A stretch of 64,000 nucleotides of DNA from Tenacibaculum finnmarkense. GTDB taxonomy: Bacteria > Bacteroidota > Bacteroidia > Flavobacteriales > Flavobacteriaceae. A model generated the notes under the pieces. The model saw only the letters and a program-made list of their open reading frames with translations. It was not told the DNA's origin and searched no databases. Where the stretch lies: NCBI RefSeq assembly GCF_900239185.1, contig NZ_OENA01000053.1, positions 275,028 through 339,027 of the forward strand, given 5' to 3'. Of the stretch, positions 43,368 through 52,233 are shown piece by piece (the stretch's first letter is position 1; every line of letters begins with the position of its first letter). Position numbers and translations under genes: made by a program.

Positions 43368-43832
43368 TTAATTTTTTCCAAAGTATTTTTCACTTTTCTC
43401 AAAATCTGGACTATTCAAAATGTTATCAATATCATTTTTTTCATATGCTGTAATAAATTTAGCTTTGAGTAAAGCCGTAAACATTACAATAACAACATAG
43501 TTTCCTTTTACAACTGCAACACGTCTATTTTTATAGTATTCTTTTCGTTGAGTATCCCAACCTTTTTTTAAAATTGCATTCTCATCTTGTAAGGTGTCTT
43601 TAATCCATAACATTTTCTCAAGACGATTTAAAGATAAAATAGATTTATCTTTATGTTTTCTGTCTCTACTTTCATAAAAACAATGGTCGAACATATCTTC
43701 ATAAAACTTAACAACAATTCCGTCAAAAGTTTTGATTCCACACAAACAATAAACATCTTTCCATTGGTTTCTCATTTTGATCTCTAATTCTTCTTTTTCA
43801 ATCTTATGTGGTTTTAGTTTTTTGTACGACAT
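43368..43832 (-). CDS. Small nuclease candidate (BECR/RelE-fold-like) in XRE-DUF3800 trio
   Basis: The 154-aa basic protein starts at the ATG overlapping the DUF3800 stop (TAATG). The part from about 75 onward, with RLEKMLWIKDTL, then NRRVAVVKGNYVVIVMF and KFITAYEKND, has the look of BECR (barnase-EndoU-colicin-RelE) fold ribonucleases, where a strand pair ends in FxTAY-like residues. The N-terminal CLCGIKTFDG and RDRKHKD parts are unassigned. Fold assignment is tentative; with the coupled DUF3800 gene and XRE regulator it would be the effector of a small conflict module. Confidence 0.45.
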   Translation of the reverse strand: MSYKKLKPHKIEKEELEIKMRNQWKDVYCLCGIKTFDGIVVKFYEDMFDHCFYESRDRKHKDKSILSLNRLEKMLWIKDTLQDENAILKKGWDTQRKEYYKNRRVAVVKGNYVVIVMFTALLKAKFITAYEKNDIDNILNSPDFEKSEKYFGKN

Positions 43833-44527
43833 TACCAACCACCATTTAAATTGATTAAAAACACATTAAATTTTTCTTGAAATTTAGGCGTAGACCTAAT
43901 TTCTTTTCCTAAATATGTTTCTTCAATGTATTTTGTTAATTCTATTTTTGCTTTACTTGTAGTCTTATTGTTGAATTTTGCATTTGTCAAACCTGTTAAA
44001 ATGTCAGCAAGTTGAATAGCTACCGATTCATCTGAAGGTAGTGCTTGAAGAGTAGGAATACTTGAAGTTAAATTAGATAAATCAAGAACATTTTTTAAAT
44101 CTTTTAACCTGTTTTTATCTCTATTAATTTTATGGTCTAAAAATATAGAGTATTCATTAAAGTCAAATATCCAATGATGAAGAAGTTGGTAATAAAATTT
44201 ATAAAAACCTAATTCTACATCATTATTACTAAAGTTATAATTATCAACTTTCGAAATATCTATAATTATAGTTCTAAATCTTAATTGTGGTGTTTGAAAA
44301 AAATAATCTAAAATATCCTTATATAAGTCATAGAATTTTGGAGAAACTTTATTCCATTTTAATTCTCCATATACTTTATGTTTTTCTTTTATTTCTTTTA
44401 TTTTATATTTAAAAATATCTCTATAACTTGAAGTCATCCATATTCCGCCAATTGCAGTATAATCATGAGCTTGTTTGTCAACAAGAGCTTCTAAGCCACT
44501 TTCATCACAATAAATTTCAAATTTCAT
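43832..44527 (-). CDS. DUF3800 domain protein
   Basis: The 231-aa protein shows the DUF3800 landmarks: YCDESG (D8/E9) near the start, GELKW (E55), a central FLDHK (D131), and QLADILTG (Q172, D175). The spaced acidic residues suggest an RNase H-like nuclease fold. DUF3800 proteins are scattered in genomes, often in defence or mobile regions, and their activity is unproven. It overlaps the downstream gene by one base and follows the XRE gene after 3 bases, so the three form one transcript. Confidence 0.8.
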   Translation of the reverse strand: MKFEIYCDESGLEALVDKQAHDYTAIGGIWMTSSYRDIFKYKIKEIKEKHKVYGELKWNKVSPKFYDLYKDILDYFFQTPQLRFRTIIIDISKVDNYNFSNNDVELGFYKFYYQLLHHWIFDFNEYSIFLDHKINRDKNRLKDLKNVLDLSNLTSSIPTLQALPSDESVAIQLADILTGLTNAKFNNKTTSKAKIELTKYIEETYLGKEIRSTPKFQEKFNVFLINLNGGW

Positions 44528-44530
44528 ATT

Positions 44531-44728
44531 TTATTGTTTTTTTGTAGATGTAATTAATAGTCTAACATCAACATCTAGAATTTTGGCAATTTTAAACAAA
44601 TCTTCTAAATTTGGTTGTCTCCTATTTTGAACATACGCATTAATCATATTGTAGCTTTTGTTTAATTTTTCAGCTAACCAAGTTTGTTTAATGCCTTTTT
44701 CTTTTAATATCTCTTTAATTCGATTCAT
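44531..44728 (-). CDS. XRE-family DNA-binding regulator
   Basis: The 65-aa helix-turn-helix protein (MNRIKEILKEKGIKQTWLAE ... NRRQPNLEDLFKIAKILDVDV) has the Cro/C1 fold and no other domain. As the first gene of the trio it probably represses it; a dyad overlaps the promoter region just upstream. Confidence 0.92.
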   Translation of the reverse strand: MNRIKEILKEKGIKQTWLAEKLNKSYNMINAYVQNRRQPNLEDLFKIAKILDVDVRLLITSTKKQ

Positions 44729-44747
44729 TTACTTACAAGTCTTACTG

Positions 44748-44781
44748 CAAACATATAAAAACATATCATATAATGAGATAT
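44748..44781 (-). promoter_or_regulatory. Promoter and putative operator of the XRE trio
   Basis: The minus-strand -7 element TATGTTTG (44748-44755) lies 20 bases before the XRE start. The segment 44763-44781 contains ATATC-N9-GATAT symmetry where a -33 contact would be, a fitting site for autorepression. Confidence 0.45.
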
Positions 44782-44947
44782 TAAAAGTGTTTTTAGTTGT
44801 GTTTTTTATGTCTAAGTAGCTGTTTTGTTTCTTAAGTTGTTGAATATAGACTTCTAACTGTTAATATTTTCATTGTTTTAATGATGTATATCTTATGACA
44901 AGGTATTTAGCTGTTTTTGAGTCAATAATCAAGCTAATTTAAACACA

Positions 44948-44981
44948 AAAACCCCATAATTTTCATCACGAGGTTTATATA
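44948..44981 (-). terminator. Weak terminator after CocE-like gene
   Basis: Minus-strand ACCTC / GGGGT hairpin with a T5 run, close to the stop at 45003. Confidence 0.4.
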
Positions 44982-45002
44982 AAATGAATGTTTTAAAGTA
45001 GA

Positions 45003-46985
45003 TTATTCCAACACAGAAAACTCAATACTAGAATCTGAAAAAACAGTATGTGTTTGGTTTTTGAAATCTTTTTTATCAGCTTTATAAATATTATCTACAT
45101 AGGTTTGCGGATTCAAATCGATTAAAGGAAACCAGGTACTTTGCACTTGAATTTGTAATTTATGCCCTTTTTTAAAGGTGTGAAAAACATCTTGTAATTT
45201 AATATTTACTTCCGTTTTTTTGTTTGGAGTAAACGGTTCAGGCTTCGAAAAACTGTTTCTAAAACGCCCACGCATCACCTCACTACGAACCATCATATGA
45301 TAATTACTCAGCTTTAAATGCGTTTGCATATCTTTATTATCATTTTTGATATCCGAAGGATGCACATCAATAACTTTTACAATCCAATCGGCTGCTGAAC
45401 CTGTGGTGGCTACTTTTAGTTTAGCTAAAATATCTCCCGCTAAAGTAAAATCTTCGGATAAAATATCGGTTTGAAAAACCAATACATCGGGTCTTCGTGC
45501 CGCAAAACGCTGATCGTCGGTCATGTATTTTCTTGGTGTGAAAACAGTTTTTATATCTTGTGAATACGGAACAGGATGTTTCAAATCACTTACAAATGTT
45601 GTTTTTGAATTCCCTTTTTTAGTTTTCTTTTTATTGGTAGTTAATTCTTGATTTTCTGATAAGAAAAATGACTGCTTTTTCGTGTTTTTTGGAGGCCAAA
45701 CATCGTATGATTTCCATTGTTTTTTTCCTGAATCAAAAACATAAGCTTCTGGTAATCCACTATTTTTTGAACCGTTTCCTTTTAAGAAATGATTGAAAAA
45801 CTTCGTTTCGATATTTTTCTGAAAATTAAGTGAAATAGAATCTCCAAAATAGTAATTCCCAACTTTATTGGCTACTTTATTTCGAGACCATCCGCCGTGA
45901 TCCCAAGGACCAAAAACTAAAGTATTGTAATTGTTAGGTTGGTGTTTTTCAATATTTTTATACGTTTCTAAAGGACCGTATAAATCTTCGGCATCAAATA
46001 ATCCACCAACAATCATCGTGGCTACTGTTGAAGGAACTTTGTTTAAATGTTGAATAATTCCTTTGCTTTGCCAAACGCTATCGTAATTAGGATGTTCAAC
46101 GATTTCTTTCCAGAAAAAATCAGCTACTTTATTGGTTTTTTTATCCGCAGTAATTTTAGAGGCAATTGTAGCATCTAATGTATCATATTGAAAATATTCG
46201 TTTAAGTTTTTTAAAGGTCCTTTGTCTAAAAAAAACTGATATTGGTCTTTTGTTTTCATCTTCGGAAAAGAATACCAAGAGGAATCTGTAGGTTGGTCTT
46301 TATACGTTCCGAATAATGGAATTGCGTTAAAATAACTTAGCATAAATGCGCCATTATGATGAAAATCATCAAAAAAGAAATCGCCAATACAAGCCTGTGG
46401 AGATGCTGCTTTTAAAGCAGGATGTGCATCAATTGCTGAAATAGTGGCGTAATGACCAGGGTAGGAAGTTCCCCAAGTTCCAACATTTCCATTATTGTTT
46501 GGCGTGTTTTTAACTAACCAATCAATTGTATCAAAAGTATCGCTGGTTTCATCGGTTTGTTTGGCTTTTTTATTAGGAATGTACGCACGCATATTGTCGT
46601 AAACGCCTTCGCTCATCCAACGACCACGAACATCTTGATATACCACAATATTCCCTTGTTTCATTAAAATAGGATTGGGGGCAATTCGGGTTTTGAAAGT
46701 GTCTTTTCCGTAAGGACGACAACTATACGGCGTTCGTTGTAATAAAATAGGATATGTTTTTGAGCTGTCTTTTGGCGTGTAAATAGTGGTGTGTAATTTT
46801 GCACCATCACGCATGGTAATTTTTACTTCTTTTTTGGTAAAGTTGTCTTTTACGTAAGTATTTTTAACCGCTTTTTTTGCTTCGGATGTTTTTACTTCGG
46901 ATGTTGCTTTTTTTACAGCATTTTTTGGTGTACAGCTAGTAATTAGCAATACTAAAATGATGGAGAATTTAAGGAGTAGTTTCAT
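45003..46985 (-). CDS. CocE/NonD family hydrolase lipoprotein (X-Pro dipeptidyl-peptidase-like)
   Basis: The 660-aa lipoprotein (lipobox LITSC, Cys18) has an alpha/beta-hydrolase domain. VGTWGTSYPGHYATISA is the nucleophile elbow (GxSxxG), FGPWDHGGW carries the His, and a C-terminal jelly-roll domain from about 450 follows. Family members cleave acyl esters, cephalosporin esters or X-Pro dipeptides. Being a lipoprotein it acts in the periplasm or at the surface. Confidence 0.9.
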   Translation of the reverse strand: MKLLLKFSIILVLLITSCTPKNAVKKATSEVKTSEAKKAVKNTYVKDNFTKKEVKITMRDGAKLHTTIYTPKDSSKTYPILLQRTPYSCRPYGKDTFKTRIAPNPILMKQGNIVVYQDVRGRWMSEGVYDNMRAYIPNKKAKQTDETSDTFDTIDWLVKNTPNNNGNVGTWGTSYPGHYATISAIDAHPALKAASPQACIGDFFFDDFHHNGAFMLSYFNAIPLFGTYKDQPTDSSWYSFPKMKTKDQYQFFLDKGPLKNLNEYFQYDTLDATIASKITADKKTNKVADFFWKEIVEHPNYDSVWQSKGIIQHLNKVPSTVATMIVGGLFDAEDLYGPLETYKNIEKHQPNNYNTLVFGPWDHGGWSRNKVANKVGNYYFGDSISLNFQKNIETKFFNHFLKGNGSKNSGLPEAYVFDSGKKQWKSYDVWPPKNTKKQSFFLSENQELTTNKKKTKKGNSKTTFVSDLKHPVPYSQDIKTVFTPRKYMTDDQRFAARRPDVLVFQTDILSEDFTLAGDILAKLKVATTGSAADWIVKVIDVHPSDIKNDNKDMQTHLKLSNYHMMVRSEVMRGRFRNSFSKPEPFTPNKKTEVNIKLQDVFHTFKKGHKLQIQVQSTWFPLIDLNPQTYVDNIYKADKKDFKNQTHTVFSDSSIEFSVLE

Positions 46986-47136
46986 GCAGTTTTGTTATTT
47001 AGGGAGTAAATATAAATAAAAGAAGTTGTATTGAAACCGATTTTAAAAATCAGCTTCGATACAACTTCTAGGAAAGGTTTTAGAACCTGTTTAATTCATC
47101 TGAAAAAAATATCACAGAAAAATAAGGAATCGCATT

Positions 47137-47179
47137 CGTCAACCTGAATTTAGTTCAGGTTCGCATCCTGATTTGCCGT
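47137..47179. repeat. Repeat D, copy 1
   Basis: CGTCAACCTGAATTTAGTTC continuing to TTGCCGT; identical over about 43 bases to 63888-63930. Confidence 0.8.
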
Positions 47180-47197
47180 GTTTTTTAGCTTTTTTTT

Positions 47198-47266
47198 GAT
47201 GAATTTTATACTAAAAAAGTTCTCGATACAATTTTTTTGAAGGAAAAAAATCACTCGAACTGACAG
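47198..47266 (-). repeat. Repeat B, copy 2 (one arm, inverted)
   Basis: It is the reverse complement of 17188-17256 with about one mismatch over 69 bases. The second arm present in copy 1 is missing. Confidence 0.8.
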
Positions 47267-47354
47267 TTTCTTTATTGGTTTTTGCAATAAAATTAAAATA
47301 GGCTCTAAAAACTTTATATATTATCTTCTATATTTTAAAAGTATCTAAAAATCC

Positions 47355-47443
47355 CTAGCCCCGATTGAGCAATTGTTTGAGCTCTTTTTTGTTTTTTCTT
47401 TTCAAAAAATAAAAAAAGCGAGTGCGGAAAGCGGGAAATAGCT
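47355..47443 (+). repeat. Dispersed repeat A, copy 3
   Basis: CTAGCCCCGATTGAGCAATT ... GCGAGTGCGGAAAGCGGG, same orientation and nearly the same sequence as 17391-17480. Confidence 0.8.
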
Positions 47444-47471
47444 TCAAATAATTTTAAAAGATAAAAACAGC

Positions 47472-49964
47472 TTATTTAGGTTCTAAAATAGTATTTATTC
47501 TATCTAAAACATCTTGTAAATGATAACGAGAAATATTGTTTTTAGCAATACTTAACGCTCTTTTAGCATCTGTTTTTAAACGTTTTAATTCGCCTCTAAC
47601 AACCGATTTAATATCCGATTGGCTAATGTTTACCGCGGTTTGTTTAAAATATCCGCCGTTATTATGTCCTTTTTGATTTTTAGCTTTGTTTAATAAAAAA
47701 TCTAAGCGATCTAAATGGGCACGTTGTAAATTTCTACGGTACGCATCAATGGTTTTACGGCTGTATAATTCGCTCCAAATTCCTTTGCGCAAATCTTGCA
47801 TCATATTTACAAGGGTGTAGGCTTTTGCACCGTTTAAGGTTTCGTTTTCAATTAAACGCGTCATTCTACCGGTTTTTAAAATACGATTTAAGGTTCTTGT
47901 TTGTAATTTTCTAATACGCTGATCGGCACCTGAAAATTGTATTTTATCAAAAATATTTTTATCTAATAACCAGTTTGGTGTTTTAAATAATTGCTCGTTT
48001 ACAAATTTCAAGGCATTTTTCTGATGATTTTTAGAAACATGGGTATATACAGCGCCATTTTGATTTGCGGTTTTGTAATTTTCGTAAACACCACCAATAT
48101 TAGAACTTACATGCCCCATATAGCGATTAAATTGCCCTAGTAATTGCCCGTACATGGTTTTTAATTCGTCGTAATTTTCGCCATCTTTAGTCGTCCATTT
48201 TTCTAAATTTGGTAAAATACGCTGAAGGTTTTTAATTCCGTACGCACTTGCTTTTATAGCATCATCACCTAAATCTTCTGTTTGTGAACTTGGGTCGATA
48301 ACATTTACAACTTGCTGATGTCCGAATCTATAAATAGGATTATCTGCTTTGTCAAGAATCCATTTATTTAAGATTTTCTTTTCATCTTTAGCCGATGTAT
48401 TTACTATCGGACGGTATCCCCAACTGATAGCATATTTATCGTAAAGTCCAATATTTGGCATTAAAGCAACGCCTTTATCTTCAGGCTGTGCGATGTAATT
48501 AAAACGCGCATAATCCATAATTGATGGCGCTGTTCCGTATTTTTTAGTAAAAGTTGCCGAACGTAAAGAGTCTACAGGATAGGCTACTGAACTTCCCATA
48601 TTATGAGGCAATCCAAGGGTATGCCCAACTTCGTGAGACGAAACAAAACGAATTAAACGTCCCATAGTTTCTTCTTTAAATTCCATGCTTCTAGCATCAG
48701 GATTTATAGCGGCAGTTTGAATAAAATACCAATCGTGCAGTAAAGTCATTACATTATGATACCAGTTAACATCCGATTCTAAAATTTCTCCAGAACGAGG
48801 ATCGCTTACGTGAGGACCGTTGGCATTCGGAATTGGCGAGGCTAAATAACGTACTACAGAATAACGTACATCTTCAGGGCTCCAATCTGGGTTTTCTTGC
48901 TTTGTAGGCGCATCTTTTGCAATAATTGCATTTTTAAAACCAGCGGCTTCAAAGGCTACTTGCCAATCATTTATTCCTTGTTTGATGTATTTACGCCATT
49001 GTTTTGGAGTGGCATCATCAATATAATAAACAATTTGTTTTTTAGGTTCAACCAATTCTCCGTTGTTAAATTTTTCAAGGTCTTGTTCTTTAACTTCTAA
49101 ACGCCATCTGTCAAGATATTTTACAGATTTACTTTTTTGAGCGTCTAAACCGTAATCAGTTTGCGACCTGGCAAACCATCCTACACGCTGATCAAAATAA
49201 CGGCGTTTCATTGGTTTTTTAGGTAATAAAATCATTGAATTACTCAATTCCATTGAAATAGCACCAACACTTTTATTAGCAGGTGCGGCGCTAGAAACGT
49301 AGGTTTTTACGTGTCGAACTTCAATATTTTTAGGATAACTGCTAATGCGTTCAATATAAGAGCGCTTTGCATCCATTTTAGAAATTTTGTATTCTTTTCT
49401 GCTTCTTTGAGGGAAGCCAATCGCTTTTACATCGGTTTTAAATAAAGAAGAAACATCAATAACTGTAGCTGTTGAATCTTTGCTAAATGCTTTTATAGGA
49501 AAAGAGTATAAAATTGGCTCAAAATTAGAGTTTACCACGGCTTTATGAACAGGAAGCAGGCTGTCGGCAACCACATTATAAGAAACTACTTTTAGTAAAA
49601 TATTTTTTTGCTTTTTTTGCCAACGCAATACTTGTGTGTTTTGTTTTCCGCCACCAAAACCAACACCACTGGCTGTTTTAGCAATTCTAGTAACCATTAG
49701 CATTTCACGGTTAAGTAACGAATCAGGAATTTCAAATAAAAATTGCTGTTCTTTTTGATGTACTTTAAATAACCCGTTGTCGGTACTGAATTTTTCAGTA
49801 ACCACTTTGCTATAGGGTTTTATCGCATTTTTATCAGGCTTTGGTTTTGCCTTGCTTATTTCTTTCTTGTTTTTTTTCTTTTTGAACCATTGTGCATTTG
49901 CTTTGGATGAAAAGCTGATGCAAAAAACTACAAGAAGTAGCTGGAAGAATATTTTTTTTATCAT
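47472..49964 (-). CDS. Exported zinc-dependent metalloprotease (DUF5117/DUF5118/DUF4953)
   Basis: The 830-aa protein has a signal peptide (FCISFSSKANAQ) and a basic linker. Its N-terminal domains match DUF5118/DUF5117 (KFSTDNGLFKVHQKEQQFLFEI). The catalytic segment is FVSSHEVGHTLGLPHN, the long metzincin-type HExxHxxGxxH, with the Met-turn-like SIMDYARF after it. It is probably a secreted protease degrading host or environmental protein. No T9SS C-terminal domain is visible. Confidence 0.9.
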   Translation of the reverse strand: MIKKIFFQLLLVVFCISFSSKANAQWFKKKKNKKEISKAKPKPDKNAIKPYSKVVTEKFSTDNGLFKVHQKEQQFLFEIPDSLLNREMLMVTRIAKTASGVGFGGGKQNTQVLRWQKKQKNILLKVVSYNVVADSLLPVHKAVVNSNFEPILYSFPIKAFSKDSTATVIDVSSLFKTDVKAIGFPQRSRKEYKISKMDAKRSYIERISSYPKNIEVRHVKTYVSSAAPANKSVGAISMELSNSMILLPKKPMKRRYFDQRVGWFARSQTDYGLDAQKSKSVKYLDRWRLEVKEQDLEKFNNGELVEPKKQIVYYIDDATPKQWRKYIKQGINDWQVAFEAAGFKNAIIAKDAPTKQENPDWSPEDVRYSVVRYLASPIPNANGPHVSDPRSGEILESDVNWYHNVMTLLHDWYFIQTAAINPDARSMEFKEETMGRLIRFVSSHEVGHTLGLPHNMGSSVAYPVDSLRSATFTKKYGTAPSIMDYARFNYIAQPEDKGVALMPNIGLYDKYAISWGYRPIVNTSAKDEKKILNKWILDKADNPIYRFGHQQVVNVIDPSSQTEDLGDDAIKASAYGIKNLQRILPNLEKWTTKDGENYDELKTMYGQLLGQFNRYMGHVSSNIGGVYENYKTANQNGAVYTHVSKNHQKNALKFVNEQLFKTPNWLLDKNIFDKIQFSGADQRIRKLQTRTLNRILKTGRMTRLIENETLNGAKAYTLVNMMQDLRKGIWSELYSRKTIDAYRRNLQRAHLDRLDFLLNKAKNQKGHNNGGYFKQTAVNISQSDIKSVVRGELKRLKTDAKRALSIAKNNISRYHLQDVLDRINTILEPK

Positions 49965-50053
49965 AAATAAAGGGTTTTAAAAAAATTTATCGAAATTATT
50001 AAATTGCTATTTGTAAAATATTAATTAAATGTTAAAGTAAATGGTATTTTAAA

Positions 50054-50085
50054 TAAAAAAGACAGCTAATTGGCTGTCTTTTTTG
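50054..50085 (-). terminator. Terminator downstream of M61 peptidase gene
   Basis: AAAAAAGACAGC / GCTGTCTTTTTT, 6-base loop, T-runs on both strands. Confidence 0.75.
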
Positions 50086-50135
50086 TGAACTGTTTAAATT
50101 TTATCTAAAAAAAATATAGCAGAAAAATAAGAAAT

Positions 50136-50196
50136 CGCATCCTGATTTGCTGTAGTTCACTTATTGATGCGATGCTGAAATAAATTCAGCAGGACG
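50136..50196. repeat. Repeats D (partial) and C
   Basis: CGCATCCTGATTTGCTGTAG (partial D) is followed by TGATGCGATGCTGAAATAAA ... TTCAGC (C, 50165-50196), the same order as the full element at 63888-63973. Confidence 0.75.
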
Positions 50197-50248
50197 TTTA
50201 TTTCTTTTAAAAAACACTTTGTTTAGAATTTAAAGAGGTTCTAATAAT

Positions 50249-52108
50249 TTAGTTTTTTAACCAAGCGTTTCTTAAAACTACTTTTTTGTTATCCGCAGAT
50301 AATTTTTCAAGAACTAAACCAGTACTTTTAGTAGTTGGTTGTGTGTAATTTGCTGATAATTTTAAAAGTTTTCCGTTTCTAGTAACGTCCATTTTTATAA
50401 TATCGCCTTGTTTCCATTGCATTGTTTTTCCTAAAATAGAACGGATGTTTTCTAATGATATTTTTTCATTATTAACACTTTCTAAAACATCGCCAGCTTT
50501 AATACCTAAAGCAGTTAATGCCGAGTTTGTTCTGATAGTAAAAAACACTTTTTTAGTACTATTTACAGAAATAAAAGGCTGTCCTTTTGAGTCGATAAAA
50601 TAGGCTGAATTTTCTGTTTTTGTTTGGTTTTTAACCCCCACTTTTTCAAAATAAGTAGCGTAGTTAATTGGCGTAGCGCCTTGTACATGGTTTTTGAAAA
50701 ATTCGCCAACAGAAGGGTAGGTCATTTTTACAATTTCAGCAATAATATTTTCATCTTTAAATGCCTTATTTTTTCCGTATTTTTTAGATAAATCAAGCAT
50801 TAAGTTTCGAACTCCGTAGGTTCCGTTGCTTTCTTCTCTTAAAATAATATCTAAACACATACCTATTAATGCGCCTTTTTGATATACATTATTGTAGTTT
50901 TTAGCATATTTAGGTTCTAAGATGTTTTTACTCATTTTGGTAAAAGACATGGCATCGTTATAATTTAATGACCCAGCAATTTTTGAATTCATTTCATTGA
51001 TAAATTCATCCTCAGAAATTAAACCTTGATTTACCTGAAAAAGATTGGCAAAATATTCGGTCATTCCTTCGTACATCCATAAATGCTCCGACATTTTTGC
51101 TTGGTTAAAATCAAAAGAATGAATTTCTTCAGAATGAACCGATAACGGCGATACAATATGGAAAAACTCGTGGGATACTGTTCCGTTAATCATATTACTT
51201 GCAAATTGTTCTTTGCTCATGGTTTCAGGATACACTACTGTAGTAGATGAACGGTGTTCTAAAGCGCCATATCCTTGAAATTTATACATTTCAGGATCAA
51301 ATAAATAGACTAAAACATTGTATTCGTTTGTAGTTTCAAAACCCTTTAAAAAGTTGGTTTGAGCCGTCATCATGGTTTTTAAAGCGTCCTTTAAATCGGT
51401 TGCTTTGTGTGCGTTGTTAGGCGAGTAAATAGCTAAATTCACTTCAATTCCGTTCACCGTAAAACTCACGTTATTAAGCGGTGCATACATAATCGGATTG
51501 TCTGAAATTTCATCATATCGAGGTGCTAAAAACACATCTTTACTATTATCTGTTTTTGACGTATTTTTATTGATTAATGATGAGGTTTCATATAAATGTG
51601 TAGGATGCGTTATTGAAATTTGATACGGCAACTCTTTTTTATCATTAAAATAACCGATAAATCCAGGTAAATTTAATAAGAAATTTTTGTCTTCTTCAAT
51701 ATTTGTACCTGCCATTACATAGATATTGTGGTCTTTTTTTGAATCGAAAGTATCATCAACCCAATACGATATTTTATCCATGTTTTTGGCATTGTTAATT
51801 TGCCAAGAGTTTTCTGATAATTTTTGAATCGCTAATTCTTTTCCGTTATAATCAAAAGCTTTAAAATTTGAAACAAACTTCCCATAATTACTCATGGTAT
51901 AGGTTCCTGGAACAATTGCAGGAATGTTATAAATTACAGTTTCTTCTTTTATTTTCTGTGGATTTATAGCGACCATTATTTTATCATCAACAACCGTATT
52001 TAAATCGATATTTACCGCAATGGTTTGGTTGTTTTTTTGCACCGATTTATAGGTAGAACAGCTAGCGAATAAAGCTAAGGAAACAATTCCAAGTATAATT
52101 TTTTTCAT
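50249..52108 (-). CDS. M61 family metallopeptidase with PDZ domain, lipoprotein
   Basis: The 619-aa lipoprotein (lipobox FASC) is an M61 glycyl-aminopeptidase-like enzyme. The zinc site is GTVSHEFFHIVSPL with the downstream Glu in MYEGMTEYFANLF. A C-terminal PDZ domain (~520-590; LGIKAGDVLESVNNEKI) could bind C-terminal peptides. It acts at the periplasm or outer membrane. A TATCCTA-aaaa-TAGGATA dyad lies upstream at 52135-52152. Confidence 0.9.
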   Translation of the reverse strand: MKKIILGIVSLALFASCSTYKSVQKNNQTIAVNIDLNTVVDDKIMVAINPQKIKEETVIYNIPAIVPGTYTMSNYGKFVSNFKAFDYNGKELAIQKLSENSWQINNAKNMDKISYWVDDTFDSKKDHNIYVMAGTNIEEDKNFLLNLPGFIGYFNDKKELPYQISITHPTHLYETSSLINKNTSKTDNSKDVFLAPRYDEISDNPIMYAPLNNVSFTVNGIEVNLAIYSPNNAHKATDLKDALKTMMTAQTNFLKGFETTNEYNVLVYLFDPEMYKFQGYGALEHRSSTTVVYPETMSKEQFASNMINGTVSHEFFHIVSPLSVHSEEIHSFDFNQAKMSEHLWMYEGMTEYFANLFQVNQGLISEDEFINEMNSKIAGSLNYNDAMSFTKMSKNILEPKYAKNYNNVYQKGALIGMCLDIILREESNGTYGVRNLMLDLSKKYGKNKAFKDENIIAEIVKMTYPSVGEFFKNHVQGATPINYATYFEKVGVKNQTKTENSAYFIDSKGQPFISVNSTKKVFFTIRTNSALTALGIKAGDVLESVNNEKISLENIRSILGKTMQWKQGDIIKMDVTRNGKLLKLSANYTQPTTKSTGLVLEKLSADNKKVVLRNAWLKN

Positions 52109-52194
52109 GAGAATATTTTGTTAGGTATAATTAGTATCCTAAAAATAGGATAAGTTACATTTTTTATTACTAAATTTAACATCTTTTTTTAAGC

Positions 52195-52226
52195 TTGGTA
52201 ATATCAACTAAAACGTTGTACCTTTG
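52195..52226 (+). promoter_or_regulatory. Promoter of ygiQ
   Basis: TTG, 21-base spacer, TACCTTTG; ends 7 bases before the ATG at 52234, so the mRNA is nearly leaderless and the longer ORF from 52195 is excluded. Confidence 0.7.
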
Positions 52227-52233
52227 CAGCGGC

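Larger units (their letters stand above)
46986..47471. repeat. Gene-free stretch built from dispersed repeats
   Basis: These 486 bases hold no gene. From left: a hairpin AGAAGTTGTAT / ATACAACTTCT (47021-47069), repeat D (47137-47179), repeat B inverted (47198-47266) and repeat A (47355-47443). Confidence 0.75.

Noticed and set aside
43269..43472. 67-aa plus-strand ORF
   Set aside because: Overlaps a terminator and the end of the nuclease-like gene, low-complexity Phe/Cys-rich, no start signal.
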